NCBI GenBank assembly: GCA_034439735.1
Contig: JAWXAX010000061.1
Location: 1-57,357 of the forward strand
DNA length: 57,357 nt
Direction: 5' to 3'
DNA from: Rhodothermales bacterium
GTDB taxonomy: Bacteria; Bacteroidota; Rhodothermia; Rhodothermales; JAHQVL01
The notes under the pieces are model-generated. The model did no database searches and was not told the origin of the DNA. It worked only from the letters and a program-made list of their open reading frames with translations. How positions within the stretch are numbered: position 1 is the first letter of the stretch; the number at the start of each line of letters is the position of its first letter. This document shows positions 1 to 8,644 of this stretch, piece by piece. Position numbers and translations under genes: made by a program.

Positions 1-41
1 GCAGCCAGTCACCCCGGAGGTTATCCGGGGTGACTGGCTGC
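1..41 (-). terminator. Perfect 18-bp stem-loop after the lipoprotein gene
   Basis: Bases 1-18 are the exact reverse complement of bases 24-41, with a 5-base loop (GGTTA). It lies 7 bases beyond the stop codon of the minus-strand lipoprotein gene, where an intrinsic terminator would be expected. Any following T tract would lie outside the window, so termination itself is inferred. It could also serve a convergent gene further left. Confidence 0.65.
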
Positions 42-48
42 CGGTCGA

Positions 49-759
49 TTACATCGCGAAGCAGTAGAAATACCCGTTCCCGCCGGTGCCTACCAGGTTT
101 TCCTGGCTGCAGCCGCGGGAGCCGTGGGCGGCGTTCCAGGACGTCGGGTTGTCGCCGCCGCCGACGCGGTCGTGGTGGCCGACCTGGGCGCTGCCTTCGC
201 CGTTGCTGGTCCAGTTGCCGCAGGTGTGGTCGCCTTCGGCGAAAACCGTCCCGTCGAGCTGCGAGCCGGTGATGATGTCGTGCTGGTTCGGCGTATCGCC
301 GCGGCCATTAACCATCATCCCTTTTTCGGTGAGCGAGTTCTCTTTGCTCAGCTTGTTGTTTTCGCTGTGGAGGTCCGCCACGCTCGTCGCCACGACGACG
401 CTTTTGACATTCATCCACGGGCCGGCTCCTATGCGGTCGCGGGCGTTGACGGCCGGCTGGCCGTCGGCGGCGTGGGCGCTGAGGTAGGCATGCCAGGTTT
501 TGTCGCCCGCACCGGCGGCGGCGGCGAGCGTCTGGCATTGGGCGTCGGCGCCGGCGAGGCCGCCGAGGTTGGCGCCGTCACCCGAGCCGACGCTGGTGAT
601 GAAGAACCCCATGTCGGCGGGGTTGAGATCGGACACCTCGGCCACGGTCGTGGACGGCGTCGTTTCGGATGCGGCGGGGGTCCGCGCTTCGCCGCAGGCC
701 TGGAGTATGCCGGCGAGGAGGAGCAGGGCGATTGGGAAATACGAGTGTGTTCGGTTCAT
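49..759 (-). CDS. Lipoprotein with a lectin-like GNLGGLAGADAxCQ domain
   Basis: A 236-residue protein starts with a lipoprotein signal peptide and a lipobox (LQAC, Cys about residue 22), so it should be anchored to a membrane facing the periplasm or surface. A polar Thr/Ser/Pro linker leads into a compact domain from about residue 45. It begins GFFITSVGSGDGANLGGLAGADAQC in spirit: aromatic strand, GANLGG, GADAQC, then paired cysteines near the end (HTCGNW, RGCSQE, FYCFAM). This layout resembles the DUF1554 / collagen-NC10-endostatin-like C-type lectin fold found in other secreted bacterial proteins; that assignment is from pattern memory. No catalytic residues are recognisable. It is transcribed alone, divergent from the two-component pair at 957, with a 197-base shared upstream region. 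Ligand unknown. Confidence 0.75.
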   Translation of the reverse strand: MNRTHSYFPIALLLLAGILQACGEARTPAASETTPSTTVAEVSDLNPADMGFFITSVGSGDGANLGGLAGADAQCQTLAAAAGAGDKTWHAYLSAHAADGQPAVNARDRIGAGPWMNVKSVVVATSVADLHSENNKLSKENSLTEKGMMVNGRGDTPNQHDIITGSQLDGTVFAEGDHTCGNWTSNGEGSAQVGHHDRVGGGDNPTSWNAAHGSRGCSQENLVGTGGNGYFYCFAM

Positions 760-956
760 TGTTCGTACGGTTGAGTGATAGAGAGCGAAACCATTGGTTC
801 AAGATAGGCATGTCCGAAATAGTGTGCAGGATTTCGGTTTGGATCGCACGTCGTTCCGCATTTGTGCCGTTCGTCCCTGTGAAGAGGCCATCCAGCACAT
901 GGGCGGCTCATTTGCCGGAGGGCCGGTGTATATACCGCATGCATGCCCGATTCTGA

Positions 957-2159
957 ATGACCACCATGACCCGTACATCTTCCCCACCCCCGCGACCTGC
1001 GATCGCGCCGACGCTATCTACGCGCTGGCGCTGGATAGAGGGGGGATTGCTCGTGCTTTTCTGGGGGACATTCGCCCTGCTCGCCATCGGGCGCGAGGCC
1101 TTTAATCCGCACTTCGGCGGATCGAGCGGGCTGCACGAGGGGGAGGCATTATACATGTTTTTGGAAAACATGGTTTGGGCGTCTATGACGCCGGTGGTGT
1201 TCTGGATCAGTACTCGACTCTTTCCGGACCGGATCGGCTGGTTGCGAACAATCCTCGGCGCCGCCGGCACGGGCGTGACGATGGCCATCGTGGTGGATAT
1301 GATCGACCATATGTTGTGGAACGGGATCGTCGCCGGCCGGCAGGATCGCCCGTTATCCATCGTCTACATCCTCAGCAATTTTCATTTCCTGACCGAATTT
1401 TTTGTCTATACGGTCGTACTCATCGCCGGCTACGCGCGGGCCTACTTCCTCCGCTCGCAGGAACACCTCAAGGAAGCCATCCAGCTCCGCGTGGATGCGG
1501 CCCGTCTCCAGACGCACCTCGCCGAGGCCCGCCTGCGCGCCCTCCGAATGCAGATCAATCCGCACTTTTTGTTTAATACGCTCCACGTGATTTCCGACCA
1601 TTTCGAGGAAGATCCCCGCGCCGCGCGGCGGATGATCGCCCGTCTGAGCGAAATCCTTCGTTACACGTTCGAAGGGACGGAGACCCGTGAGGTGCCCCTC
1701 TCCAACGAGCTTCGGTTTCTGGATGGGTACCTTGATATCCAGCGGTTCCGCTTCGAGGATCGCCTCGCGGTTAACCTGGACATCGCGCCGGAGGCCATGG
1801 AGGCGCTTGTGCCCACCCTCATCCTTCAACCCCTTGTCGAAAACGCCATCAAACATGGCGTCAGCCAGATCGAAGGCCCGGGCGTGATCACGATTCGCGC
1901 CTGGCGGGACGACGAGCAGCTGCATTTGCGTGTCGCCGACAACGGGCCAGGGGTGACGAAGCGAGAAGACAACGGCGGGCGCGGCGCATCCGGCGGTATT
2001 GGACTGCGTAACACGCGGGAGCGCCTTGAAACTTTGTACGGGACGCGCCAGCAGTTCACCGCCGAGTCCGCACCCGGCGGAGGGTTTGTCGCCCGCATCG
2101 TGTTGCCCTATCACACCAGCAGCGACTACTTTTTGGAGTCGGCGGATGAGGACGAATGA
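957..2159 (+). CDS. LytS/YpdA-type sensor histidine kinase
   Basis: A 400-residue membrane sensor kinase. Hydrophobic segments lie near residues 28-45, 70-88, 98-120 and 138-160, without a large periplasmic domain, so the signal is probably sensed in or at the membrane. A short coiled segment (AARLQTHLAEARLRAL) leads into the His_kinase signature RMQINPHFLFNTLH, whose histidine is the phosphoacceptor. The ATP-binding part has the N box (LVENAIKHG) and glycine-rich boxes (DNGPG, GGIGLRNTRERL). It autophosphorylates and passes phosphate to the LytTR regulator encoded immediately downstream; the stop and next start overlap as ATGA (2156-2159), so the two are translationally coupled. The stimulus cannot be read from the sequence. 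Confidence 0.93.
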   Translation: MTTMTRTSSPPPRPAIAPTLSTRWRWIEGGLLVLFWGTFALLAIGREAFNPHFGGSSGLHEGEALYMFLENMVWASMTPVVFWISTRLFPDRIGWLRTILGAAGTGVTMAIVVDMIDHMLWNGIVAGRQDRPLSIVYILSNFHFLTEFFVYTVVLIAGYARAYFLRSQEHLKEAIQLRVDAARLQTHLAEARLRALRMQINPHFLFNTLHVISDHFEEDPRAARRMIARLSEILRYTFEGTETREVPLSNELRFLDGYLDIQRFRFEDRLAVNLDIAPEAMEALVPTLILQPLVENAIKHGVSQIEGPGVITIRAWRDDEQLHLRVADNGPGVTKREDNGGRGASGGIGLRNTRERLETLYGTRQQFTAESAPGGGFVARIVLPYHTSSDYFLESADEDE

Positions 2160-3013
2160 TCCCTATGCACGAAGTTACCCCTTCCGCACCGCATACACCC
2201 CCCCGCCCGACGATCCGTGTGCTGGTCGTAGACGACGAGCCGGGCGCCCGCCGGCGGGTAGAGCGCCTCATCAAACGCGAGGCAGACGTCATCCTGGTCG
2301 ACAGCGTGGGCACGGGCCGCGAAGCGCTGGCGGCAATTGCCGAGCACACCCCGGATCTCGTATTTCTGGATGTTCAGATGCCGATGATGACCGGCATCGA
2401 AGTCGTGCGCAACCTGCCGGCGGATCGTGCGCCGGCGATCATCTTCGTTACCGCGTTCGACCAGTACGCCGTCAAAGCCTTCGAGCTGGCCGCGCTCGAC
2501 TATCTCCTCAAGCCCTTTGACGACGAGCGCTTCGAACAAGCCCTGGCGCGGGCGAGGAAGGCGCTTTCGGGATCGGAGGAGGGTCGGTTGGCCGAAAAGC
2601 TGGCGGCCATGTTGCAGGCCTTCGAGGGCGCGGCCAGGCGACCGGCGCCGCCGCGGTACATGGAGCGCATCGCCGTCGAGCTCCGCGGCCAGCTCCGCAT
2701 CGTGCCCGTCGAGCAGATCGATTACATCAACGCGAGCGGCAACTACGCGTATCTCAACGTAGGCGAAGAAAAGCTGCTCGTCCGCGAGCAGATGCAGGTG
2801 CTCGAGGAGCGCCTGCCGCCCGACATCTTCTTCCGCATCCACCGCAGCTCGATCGTCCGCCTGAACGAGATCGAGCGCCTGATCAGCAATCCGGGCGGCG
2901 ACTACGCCGTGCGGCTTCGCAGCGGCATGCTTCTCAAGGTGAGTCGCAACCGATGGGGCGAACTCGGGCTCCGGCTCGGCATCCAGTCCGCCGCCGGCGA
3001 CGGGGCCGTTTGA
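2156..3013 (+). CDS. LytR/AlgR-type response regulator (REC + LytTR)
   Basis: A 285-residue response regulator. The receiver domain (about residues 20-140) has the acidic pair (VVDDE), the phosphoacceptor Asp72 in FLDVQMP, the conserved T in FVTAFD and the K in LKPFD. The C-terminal LytTR DNA-binding domain runs from about residue 170 to 275 and shows the usual IDYINASGNYAYL and IHRSSIVRLNEI elements. It forms a two-component system with the kinase at 957-2159, with which it overlaps by four bases. LytTR proteins bind direct repeats upstream of target promoters; no such site was identified confidently here. An alternative ATG lies three codons in (2165). Downstream there is no further functional gene, only debris, so the operon probably ends here. 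Confidence 0.93.
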   Translation: MIPMHEVTPSAPHTPPRPTIRVLVVDDEPGARRRVERLIKREADVILVDSVGTGREALAAIAEHTPDLVFLDVQMPMMTGIEVVRNLPADRAPAIIFVTAFDQYAVKAFELAALDYLLKPFDDERFEQALARARKALSGSEEGRLAEKLAAMLQAFEGAARRPAPPRYMERIAVELRGQLRIVPVEQIDYINASGNYAYLNVGEEKLLVREQMQVLEERLPPDIFFRIHRSSIVRLNEIERLISNPGGDYAVRLRSGMLLKVSRNRWGELGLRLGIQSAAGDGAV

Positions 3014-3098
3014 GCGCCATCGCGTCCCCGTGCGTCTCAGCGCCCCCCGTGCCGTTTGTCCCCGGCCGCTTCTCCCCCCTTATCGTCCTTAATGCCCT

Positions 3099-3251
3099 AT
3101 CGCAGCGAACGCCCCCGACCCGACCATCAACCGGTTCGACTACAACCTGAAGTGGAATAACCTGACCGAAACCGGCGGGCTGGTCGTGTCGGAAAACGTC
3201 AAGATCCAGCTTGAGCTGGCGTTGGATCAGGTGGCGACGGCTGGGCAGTAA
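3099..3251 (+). pseudogene. Remnant: C-terminal part of a YceI-like protein
   Basis: An open frame without a start codon reads APDPTINRFDYNLKW, then NLTETGGLVVSENVKI and LELAL before a TAA stop (3249-3251). This matches the final strands of the YceI lipocalin-like family, which typically end with a KWN-L-E-GG-V-V-V-KI pattern followed by a strand. The first two thirds of such a protein, including a signal peptide, are missing, so this is a truncated relic rather than a gene. It lies between the response regulator and a rhamnosidase fragment. Family recognition is by pattern only. Confidence 0.55.
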
Positions 3252-3392
3252 GCGCGATGTAGCCGAATTGGGAGACACGTGGTGAGGAAATGACGGCGCC
3301 GGCCGGCGTGCGCAACCTCGCCCCGGTGGGCGGCGGCTTCGGCGGCATCCTGTGGGGTAGCGCCGGCCTGCCACCAGACGATCGCCTCGGGC

Positions 3393-3740
3393 GTGGTGGT
3401 TAGAGGCTTTGGCGGGGGGCAATCGCCGGCCGTCGGCAAGGTGATCGATACCCAGGTGTCGTACACCGTCCCGCTCGCCCTCGGGGTGTTCGACGAGGTC
3501 CACGCCCCGCACGCCGCCCGGCTCCTCGCCGAGAGCGTGAGGCGCGAAAACACCGACGACAGCGGGGCCAGCCGGCCGGCGTATTCGCTCATGACAGGCT
3601 TCATCGGGACGGCCTGGATCAGCAAGGCGCAGTCCGACCACAGCTACGGCGAGGCCGCCTACCGCCTCCTTCAGCAGACTTCCTACCCGTCCTGGCTCTA
3701 CCCCGTGGCCCAGGGCGCGACGACGATCTGGGAGCGGACG
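3393..3740 (+). pseudogene. Remnant: GH78 alpha-L-rhamnosidase fragment
   Basis: About 116 codons carry the catalytic-barrel signature of glycoside hydrolase family 78: a TQ-Y-PLALGVF helix, SLMTGFIGTAWI, and YPSWLYPVAQGATTIWER. Complete family members are roughly 900 residues with accessory beta domains on both sides; both are absent here. The open frame continues to 4385, but beyond 3740 the translation is low-complexity and runs through a palindromic repeat and into the antisense of the MetE-like gene, so it is not protein-coding. The active enzyme would release terminal rhamnose from plant or algal glycans. Its position before sugar ABC permease genes suggests a decayed carbohydrate-use locus. 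Confidence 0.7.
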
Positions 3741-3793
3741 GGGGATGGGGTGGTCCGTACTCCGCCGGGGCGTCGGCTGCCCGTGGCATCCCA

Positions 3794-3892
3794 CGTAGAG
3801 ACGCTCCGGTGGAGCGTCTCAGGGAGGTTGTGTCTTGCGGAATACCTCTTGATAACCACCGCCCACGGAGACGCCCCACCGGGGCGTCTCTA
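3794..3892. repeat. Bipartite palindromic element, copy 1 (about 99 bp)
   Basis: Two palindromes, one near 3794-3820 (GTAGAGACGCTCC/GGAGCGTCTC) and one at 3868-3892 (GAGACGCCCC/GGGGCGTCTC), face each other across a 47-base spacer. The outer edges therefore read GTAGAGAC ... GTCTCTAC. The same architecture and nearly the same size recur at 23942-24039. This resembles REP/BIME- or MITE-like dispersed elements. The flanking stretch from 3741 to 4040 shows no other recognisable content. Confidence 0.75.
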
Positions 3893-4040
3893 CGACTTTT
3901 ATGTTAAGGGGGCGCGTCGTCTGACGCCGTTTGTCATGCCCGATAAGAAAGCCCGGAGCAGCTGGGCTATGGGTCTCGGGATGACTTTAGTAAACGCTGG
4001 CTGCATTCATCAGACGAGCGAATACAACCCCTCGCCAACC

Positions 4041-4080
4041 CACTTTTCACTTTTCACTTTTCACTTTCCACTTTCTCACT
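4041..4080. repeat. Heptamer tandem repeat (CACTTTT)n at a gene 3' end
   Basis: Three near-perfect copies of CACTTTT are followed by degenerate copies that run into the stop codon of the MetE-like gene (TCA at 4076-4078, read as TGA on the minus strand). This is one of several heptamer-type tracts in the window located exactly at coding boundaries. Confidence 0.8.
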
Positions 4081-5068
4081 TCCCCTCAAACAAATCTCTT
4101 CCTTTCACCAGCGCCCGCATCTTCGCGTCGGCGATGGAGCGTTTGAGCATCCAGAAGCCGCAGTCGGGGTGGACGTACCGGATGCGCTCCACGCCGGCGG
4201 CCTTCGCGGCGGCTTCGATCCGCCGGGCGACGAGTTCGGGGGTCTCGACGACGGTGGTTTTGATGTCGATCACGCCGATTCCGAGGCCGATTTCGGGGCG
4301 GATGTCGCGGAGATGCTGGAGTTCAGACTCGCCGCGAAAGGCGAATTCGAGCACCATGTGGTCGGTGCGCAGGCGGTTGATGTAGGCGATGAGGGTCTCC
4401 CAGTGACCCTTTTGAATCGACTGACCGCCGTAATTCCCGAAGCACAGGTGCACAGCCGGCTTCGTAGGGATGGCATCCAGCATGACATTCAGCGCGCTCG
4501 CGGCCCACTCGGCCTCCTCGGGGGAGCCGGTGATGTTGGCTTCGTCGAGCTGGACGATATCGGCGTCGATCTCGCGGAGCTGCGCGGCGAGTACCCCGGC
4601 GAGGGCGTGGGCCAGCTCGGGGACGTCGGCGTACTGCCGATCGAGCAGGGTCTTCGCCAGCATGTGCGGGCCGGTGACGGTGAACTTGAGCGGCGCCGTC
4701 GTCAGCCGGCGGACGCGCCGGTAGTCGTCCACCAGGTTCAGCATCCCCTCGCCCAGCGGGCCCTCGACGACAGCGGCCGGCCGGGTCCGGAAGCCCATCC
4801 CCTTGATCTTCCGAAAATCCTCCACATCCCGCCGCGTCACCCGGCTGCGGATGCCCTCCAGCGGGTTGACGAAGTACTCGATCATCCCGTTCGTCTCGGG
4901 GTGGTTGATGTCGAACCGGTACAACTCGCCGTCGGCGACGACGTCGATGCCGGCGAGCTCCTGCGTTTTGAGCACGACGCTGGTGGCGTCTTCAAGCGCC
5001 TGCCGGCTCGGGGCGGCCACGAGCCAGTCGAGGATGGGGTAACTGCCGACGACGGTGGTTTGGATCAC
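4076..5068 (-). CDS. MetE C-terminal-like (cobalamin-independent) methyltransferase
   Basis: A 330-residue TIM-barrel protein similar to the catalytic half of cobalamin-independent methionine synthase and related UROD/MetE-like enzymes. The start reads MIQTTVVGSYP, the typical TT-VGSYPR beginning of the stand-alone form. Likely zinc ligands are the His and Cys in HLCFGNY, a Glu in LEFAFRGE and the Cys in HPDCGFW; VQLDEANI matches the family's IDEP strand region. Stand-alone proteins of about 330-380 residues transfer methyl groups to thiols, but whether this one makes methionine or uses another methylated substrate cannot be decided. It is the last gene of a minus-strand group after the sugar permeases, 205 bases away with a palindromic element between, so co-transcription is doubtful. 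Its stop codon lies inside a heptamer repeat. Confidence 0.85.
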   Translation of the reverse strand: MIQTTVVGSYPILDWLVAAPSRQALEDATSVVLKTQELAGIDVVADGELYRFDINHPETNGMIEYFVNPLEGIRSRVTRRDVEDFRKIKGMGFRTRPAAVVEGPLGEGMLNLVDDYRRVRRLTTAPLKFTVTGPHMLAKTLLDRQYADVPELAHALAGVLAAQLREIDADIVQLDEANITGSPEEAEWAASALNVMLDAIPTKPAVHLCFGNYGGQSIQKGHWETLIAYINRLRTDHMVLEFAFRGESELQHLRDIRPEIGLGIGVIDIKTTVVETPELVARRIEAAAKAAGVERIRYVHPDCGFWMLKRSIADAKMRALVKGRDLFEGK

Positions 5069-5144
5069 AGGTGCTGTTTGTCTGAATGATATAAAAATAG
5101 GATCATCAGAAACTGGTGATATTTGCCTGTTTCTTAAATATCAA

Positions 5145-5241
5145 GTCATCCCCGCGCAGGCGGGGACCCAGAAAAAGCCAGTCTGACGGCTGGATTACTT
5201 CGTAAGTCGCTTCGCTCGTTTCCCGCCTTCGCGGGGATGAC
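5145..5241. repeat. GTCATCCCCGC palindromic element, copy 1
   Basis: The left arm begins GTCATCCCCGCGCAGGCGGG and the right arm ends CCTTCGCGGGGATGAC, so the outer 12 or so bases are inverted copies of each other. Related copies lie at 8645-8714 and 13354-13426. The middle differs in length and sequence. This is a common style of dispersed, non-coding bacterial repeat; it fills most of the gap between 5069 and 5273. Confidence 0.8.
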
Positions 5242-5273
5242 CAATCCTTGGTCTTTGAAATCTCACGTGTTTC

Positions 5274-6161
5274 TCACCCCTTCAGCCCGCTCAGCGTGAC
5301 GCCTCGGATGAACTGGCGCTGCATGAGCAGGAAGAAGACGACGACGGGGGCGACGGCCACGGTGGCGGCGGCCATCATCTTGACGTAGTCCGGGTTGTTG
5401 ATGTCGGAAAAGCCGAGGATGCCCACTTCGACCGGCTTCAGCAGTTCCGAGTTGATGACGATCAGTGGCCAGAGGAAGTCGCTCCACGACCACATGAACA
5501 GGAAAATGCTGTACGCGGCGAGCGTCGGGCGGATGAGGGGGAGGACGACGCTCCAGTAGCTCCGGAAGAGGCCGCACCCATCGATTCGGGCGGCGTCGAG
5601 CAACTCGTCCGGGATGCCCTTGATCGTCTGCCGGAAGAGGAAGATGCCGAACGGCTCCATCAGCCCGACGGCCGCGACGGCCCAGTAGGTATCTACCCAG
5701 CCGAATTGGACCATCATCTCGTAGAGGGTGAGCATCTTGATCTGGAACGGGACCATCATGGTGGCGATGATGCTCCAGAATAGAAGATTCCGGCCCCGAA
5801 AGCGTGTTTTGGCAAACAGGAAGCCGGCGAGCGAACAAAAGAACAATCCGGGTAGGATCTTGAGCCCGGTATAAACCGCGCTGTTCAGGAAATACCGCAG
5901 CATCGGCCGCTCGGTGAACACGGCGCGGTAGTTCTCCCACGTGAGCGGGTCTGGCCAGAGACTGCGGAGGACGGCCAGCAGCTCGCGCGGGGTGTCGAAA
6001 AACGCCTCGGCGTTGGCCGGCGTCTTCAGCGAACTCAGCGCCATCCACACCAGCGGCCCGACCATGACAAGACTGCCCAGAATGAGCAGGGCGTGGACCA
6101 GTACATCCACGAGGGGGGATTTCCGCCGGACGGCGCCGGCTGTCGTGGGGCGTGTGTTCAT
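5274..6161 (-). CDS. Carbohydrate ABC transporter permease, MalG/UgpE type
   Basis: An inner-membrane permease of 295 residues when started at the ATG at 6161, which overlaps the stop of the upstream permease as ATGA (6158-6161) and so indicates translational coupling. It has an N-terminal membrane segment (LLILGSLVMVGPLVW), a periplasmic loop (PDPLTWENYRAVF), five further membrane segments, and the EAA loop DELLDAARIDGCG that docks the ATPase. It ends RGVTLSGLKG, the usual C-terminus of this family. It forms a heterodimer with the 6158-7039 product. No substrate-binding protein or MalK-type ATPase gene is in the window, so partners must be elsewhere. The substrate is unknown; a nearby rhamnosidase relic hints at plant or algal oligosaccharides. 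Confidence 0.93.
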   Translation of the reverse strand: MNTRPTTAGAVRRKSPLVDVLVHALLILGSLVMVGPLVWMALSSLKTPANAEAFFDTPRELLAVLRSLWPDPLTWENYRAVFTERPMLRYFLNSAVYTGLKILPGLFFCSLAGFLFAKTRFRGRNLLFWSIIATMMVPFQIKMLTLYEMMVQFGWVDTYWAVAAVGLMEPFGIFLFRQTIKGIPDELLDAARIDGCGLFRSYWSVVLPLIRPTLAAYSIFLFMWSWSDFLWPLIVINSELLKPVEVGILGFSDINNPDYVKMMAAATVAVAPVVVFFLLMQRQFIRGVTLSGLKG

Positions 6162-7039
6162 CGTTCCGCCCCCACCCGCCACTGGATGGCCGCCAGCAGT
6201 CCGACGATGATCAACAAGACAACAGACGCCGCCGAGGCGTAGCCCATCTCATCGTACTGGATACCCTGCTCGTAGATGTGGTAGACCACCGTCCGCGTGG
6301 CATTCAGCGGGCCGCCCTGCGTCATGGCCAGGACGGTCGTGAACACCTGAAACGAGCGGATGACGGCGGTGATACAGACCAGCAGCACGATGGGGCGGAG
6401 CTGCGGGAGGGTGATGAACAGGAAATCCTGCCACTCGTTCGCCCCGTCGAGGCTGGAGGCCTCGTAATACGACTCCGGGATCGCTTGCAGAGCCGCCGAA
6501 AACAGCACCAGGTCGAACCCGATGTTTTTCCAGACGGTGAGCGCCACCAGCGCCGGCAACGCCAGGTCCTCGCTCAGCAGCCAGGCCTGCGGATTGAACC
6601 CGAACCAGGTCAACACGAAGTTGAACAACCCGTTGGAGGCATACAGCCACCGCCACACCATCGTGGTGGCCAGCAGGGAGACGACCACCGGGATAAAAAA
6701 GAGCGTCCGGTAATACCGCGCCCAGCGGCCCGTCCGCTCCACGAGGATCGCAAAGAGTAACGCCAGCACCACACCGAAACCCACCGCCGAGGCCACGAAC
6801 ACCAGCGTATTGCCCAGGGCCGAAACAAACAGCGGGTCTTGAAACTGGCGCACGTAGTTGGCCAGGCCCACGAACGGCGTATCCCGCCTCAACAACCCGT
6901 AGTCGAAAAAGCTGATGTAGATGCTTTTTAGGATCGGGTAGTACTGAAACAGCGCGAAATACACCAGGACTGGCAGCAGCCACCACACGGGCGCGTGCCG
7001 TTCGGCGCTGCTCGACGGGCCGTAAACCAGCCGCCTCAT
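6158..7039 (-). CDS. Carbohydrate ABC transporter permease, MalF/UgpA type
   Basis: A 293-residue inner-membrane permease, partner of the MalG-type gene that follows with a four-base overlap. It starts with a membrane helix (WWLLPVLVYFALFQYYPIL), followed by the family's FVGLANYVRQFQDPLF loop, further helices and the EAA motif ESYYEASSLDGANEWQ. I place the start at ATG 7039 because a GGAGG sequence sits about eight bases upstream; a GTG five codons earlier (7054) overlaps that ribosome-binding site and is less likely. In complete operons of this type a solute-binding protein gene usually precedes; here the next upstream gene is an unrelated TolC, so either the operon starts here or its first gene was lost. 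Confidence 0.93.
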   Translation of the reverse strand: MRRLVYGPSSSAERHAPVWWLLPVLVYFALFQYYPILKSIYISFFDYGLLRRDTPFVGLANYVRQFQDPLFVSALGNTLVFVASAVGFGVVLALLFAILVERTGRWARYYRTLFFIPVVVSLLATTMVWRWLYASNGLFNFVLTWFGFNPQAWLLSEDLALPALVALTVWKNIGFDLVLFSAALQAIPESYYEASSLDGANEWQDFLFITLPQLRPIVLLVCITAVIRSFQVFTTVLAMTQGGPLNATRTVVYHIYEQGIQYDEMGYASAASVVLLIIVGLLAAIQWRVGAER

Positions 7040-7162
7040 CGGACTATCCTCCACCGAGACGAGTACATGCGCGGGGATACCTCATGCAACAAAAGGCATA
7101 AATAACGAGCTTCCATCCAGGGACTCAAGGACGGAAGGGCTTTTAATATCGCGGTATCGGAT

Positions 7163-8596
7163 TTAAAACGAAAGGGGCGTTTTCAGGCTCAGATCAATCA
7201 TGGTCAGCCGCTGGACGGTGAAATAGGAGCTCCAGAAGCGGCGCAGGGTCTGGATATACGACCGGTTCGCGGCGTCCTTTTCGTTCTGGGCATTGAAGAG
7301 GTCGGTGATGTCGATGTTGCCCACGAGATACCGGTTGCGCGCCACTTCGAACCGGCGCGTGGCGATGGTGTCCGCCTGGGCGGCCACCTCCACCTGCCGG
7401 CGGAGCAGCTGAAGCTGCAGGGTCTCAAAGTACACGGCCTGGTCCAACTCCTCCCGCTGCAGATCGCTGGCCTCCTCCGCCCGCCGGCGAGCGGCCAGGG
7501 CAGACTGGATACGGGCGCGCGACTGGCCCCACTGGAAGATGGGCACCTGGAAGCCAAGGTTAAACTGCTGCCGGTCTAGCGGATCGGTGTAGACACGGCT
7601 CAGATCCGTGGTGCTCTGGTTCAAGCCGTAGCTGGCGGACACGTCGATCGCGAACACGTTCCGCCTCGCCTGTTCGAGCAGGCGTTCCGCCTCCAGCTCG
7701 TCCAGCTCTGCCTGTAACGCCGCCGGCTGCCGCTGCCGCGCTTGATCCACCGCCTCCTCCGGCGTGGTGGTGATCTCAGGCAACTGCATCGGCGGGATAA
7801 GCTCTATCGTCTGCCCCGGCTCCATACGCAACGCGATCCGAAGCTCCTGGACGGCGCGTTGGTGGTTGATTTCGGCATTGTCCCGCGCCGTCCGCGCGTT
7901 GATGAGTTGGAGTTCGCTCTGCAGCAGGTCGTTCTCGGCGATCCGGCCGATGTCGAAGCGCCCTTGCGAGAGCACGAAGATCGTGTCGTTGACGGCCACG
8001 TTGAACACGGCGATCTCGATATCCTGTTGGGCCTCGAACACATCGAAATACCGGTTTGCCACCTCCCAGGCAATGGTCGCCATGTCCTCCGTGAAGGCCC
8101 GTTCGGCCACTTCGAGGCGTAGTGGCTCCAGCCGGCGCTGCCACTTCAACGCATTGTACTGAAAAAGCGGTTGATCGAGCGATACCAACAACGGGGCCGC
8201 CTGCCACTGGTTGGACCCGAACCCGCCGGTCTGGGTGATCCGGCTGAGCCCGGATGACACCCGTATACTGCCGCCGGTGAGCGGAATCGGCTGGCTGAGT
8301 GCGAGGCTCATGGAGGAAAACGTGCGCTGCTGCTGGATGTAGCGCAGCGAGCCGTCGTCCAGGTCCAGGCTGGTAAGCGAGCGGAGGTACCCCGGCGCGT
8401 TGCCGTTGAGCGACAACGCCGGCAACAACTCGGCCCGCGTCGCCCGATAGTCCCACTCGGCGATATCGCGGTCGTACCGCGCAATCCGGGCATCCGGCCC
8501 CTGCACCTGCCCGCGCGCGATGGCCTCGTCGAGCGTCAGGCTCACGGCCGGCTGGGCGAGGGTCGGGGCCGCCATGCCGGCGATTATAAACAGCAT
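7163..8596 (-). CDS. TolC-family outer-membrane efflux protein
   Basis: An outer-membrane factor of about 477 residues. It begins with a signal peptide (MLFIIAGMAAPTLAQ), then the OEP pattern: SLTLDEAIARG, long amphipathic helices, EVANRYFDVFEAQQDI, a second half with VDQARQRQPAALQAELDELEAERL, and NLGFQVPIFQWGQSRARIQSA. It forms the trimeric exit duct for the HlyD and MacB-like proteins encoded upstream in the same direction. The start is uncertain: the frame stays open to 8878, but that extension translates a GTCATCCCC palindromic repeat. I chose ATG 8596 because the protein-like sequence begins there; the chosen signal peptide lacks the usual positive N-region, so a non-ATG start slightly upstream is possible. 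Confidence 0.88.
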   Translation of the reverse strand: MLFIIAGMAAPTLAQPAVSLTLDEAIARGQVQGPDARIARYDRDIAEWDYRATRAELLPALSLNGNAPGYLRSLTSLDLDDGSLRYIQQQRTFSSMSLALSQPIPLTGGSIRVSSGLSRITQTGGFGSNQWQAAPLLVSLDQPLFQYNALKWQRRLEPLRLEVAERAFTEDMATIAWEVANRYFDVFEAQQDIEIAVFNVAVNDTIFVLSQGRFDIGRIAENDLLQSELQLINARTARDNAEINHQRAVQELRIALRMEPGQTIELIPPMQLPEITTTPEEAVDQARQRQPAALQAELDELEAERLLEQARRNVFAIDVSASYGLNQSTTDLSRVYTDPLDRQQFNLGFQVPIFQWGQSRARIQSALAARRRAEEASDLQREELDQAVYFETLQLQLLRRQVEVAAQADTIATRRFEVARNRYLVGNIDITDLFNAQNEKDAANRSYIQTLRRFWSSYFTVQRLTMIDLSLKTPLSF

Positions 8597-8644
8597 CAGC
8601 GCGAACGCCAGCCCCCCTGGAACAGGTAGCCGCGCACCGCCCTT

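Noticed and set aside
789-799. AACCATTGGTT palindrome as an operator between the lipoprotein and LytS genes
   Set aside because: It is short, single and unsupported by a partner site.
3393-4385. A 330-codon open frame as a complete gene
   Set aside because: Only codons up to about 3740 look like protein (GH78); the rest crosses a palindromic repeat, a heptamer tract and antisense of the MetE-like gene.
4169-5089. A 306-codon plus-strand gene
   Set aside because: It is a shadow of the well-supported MetE-like gene on the other strand.
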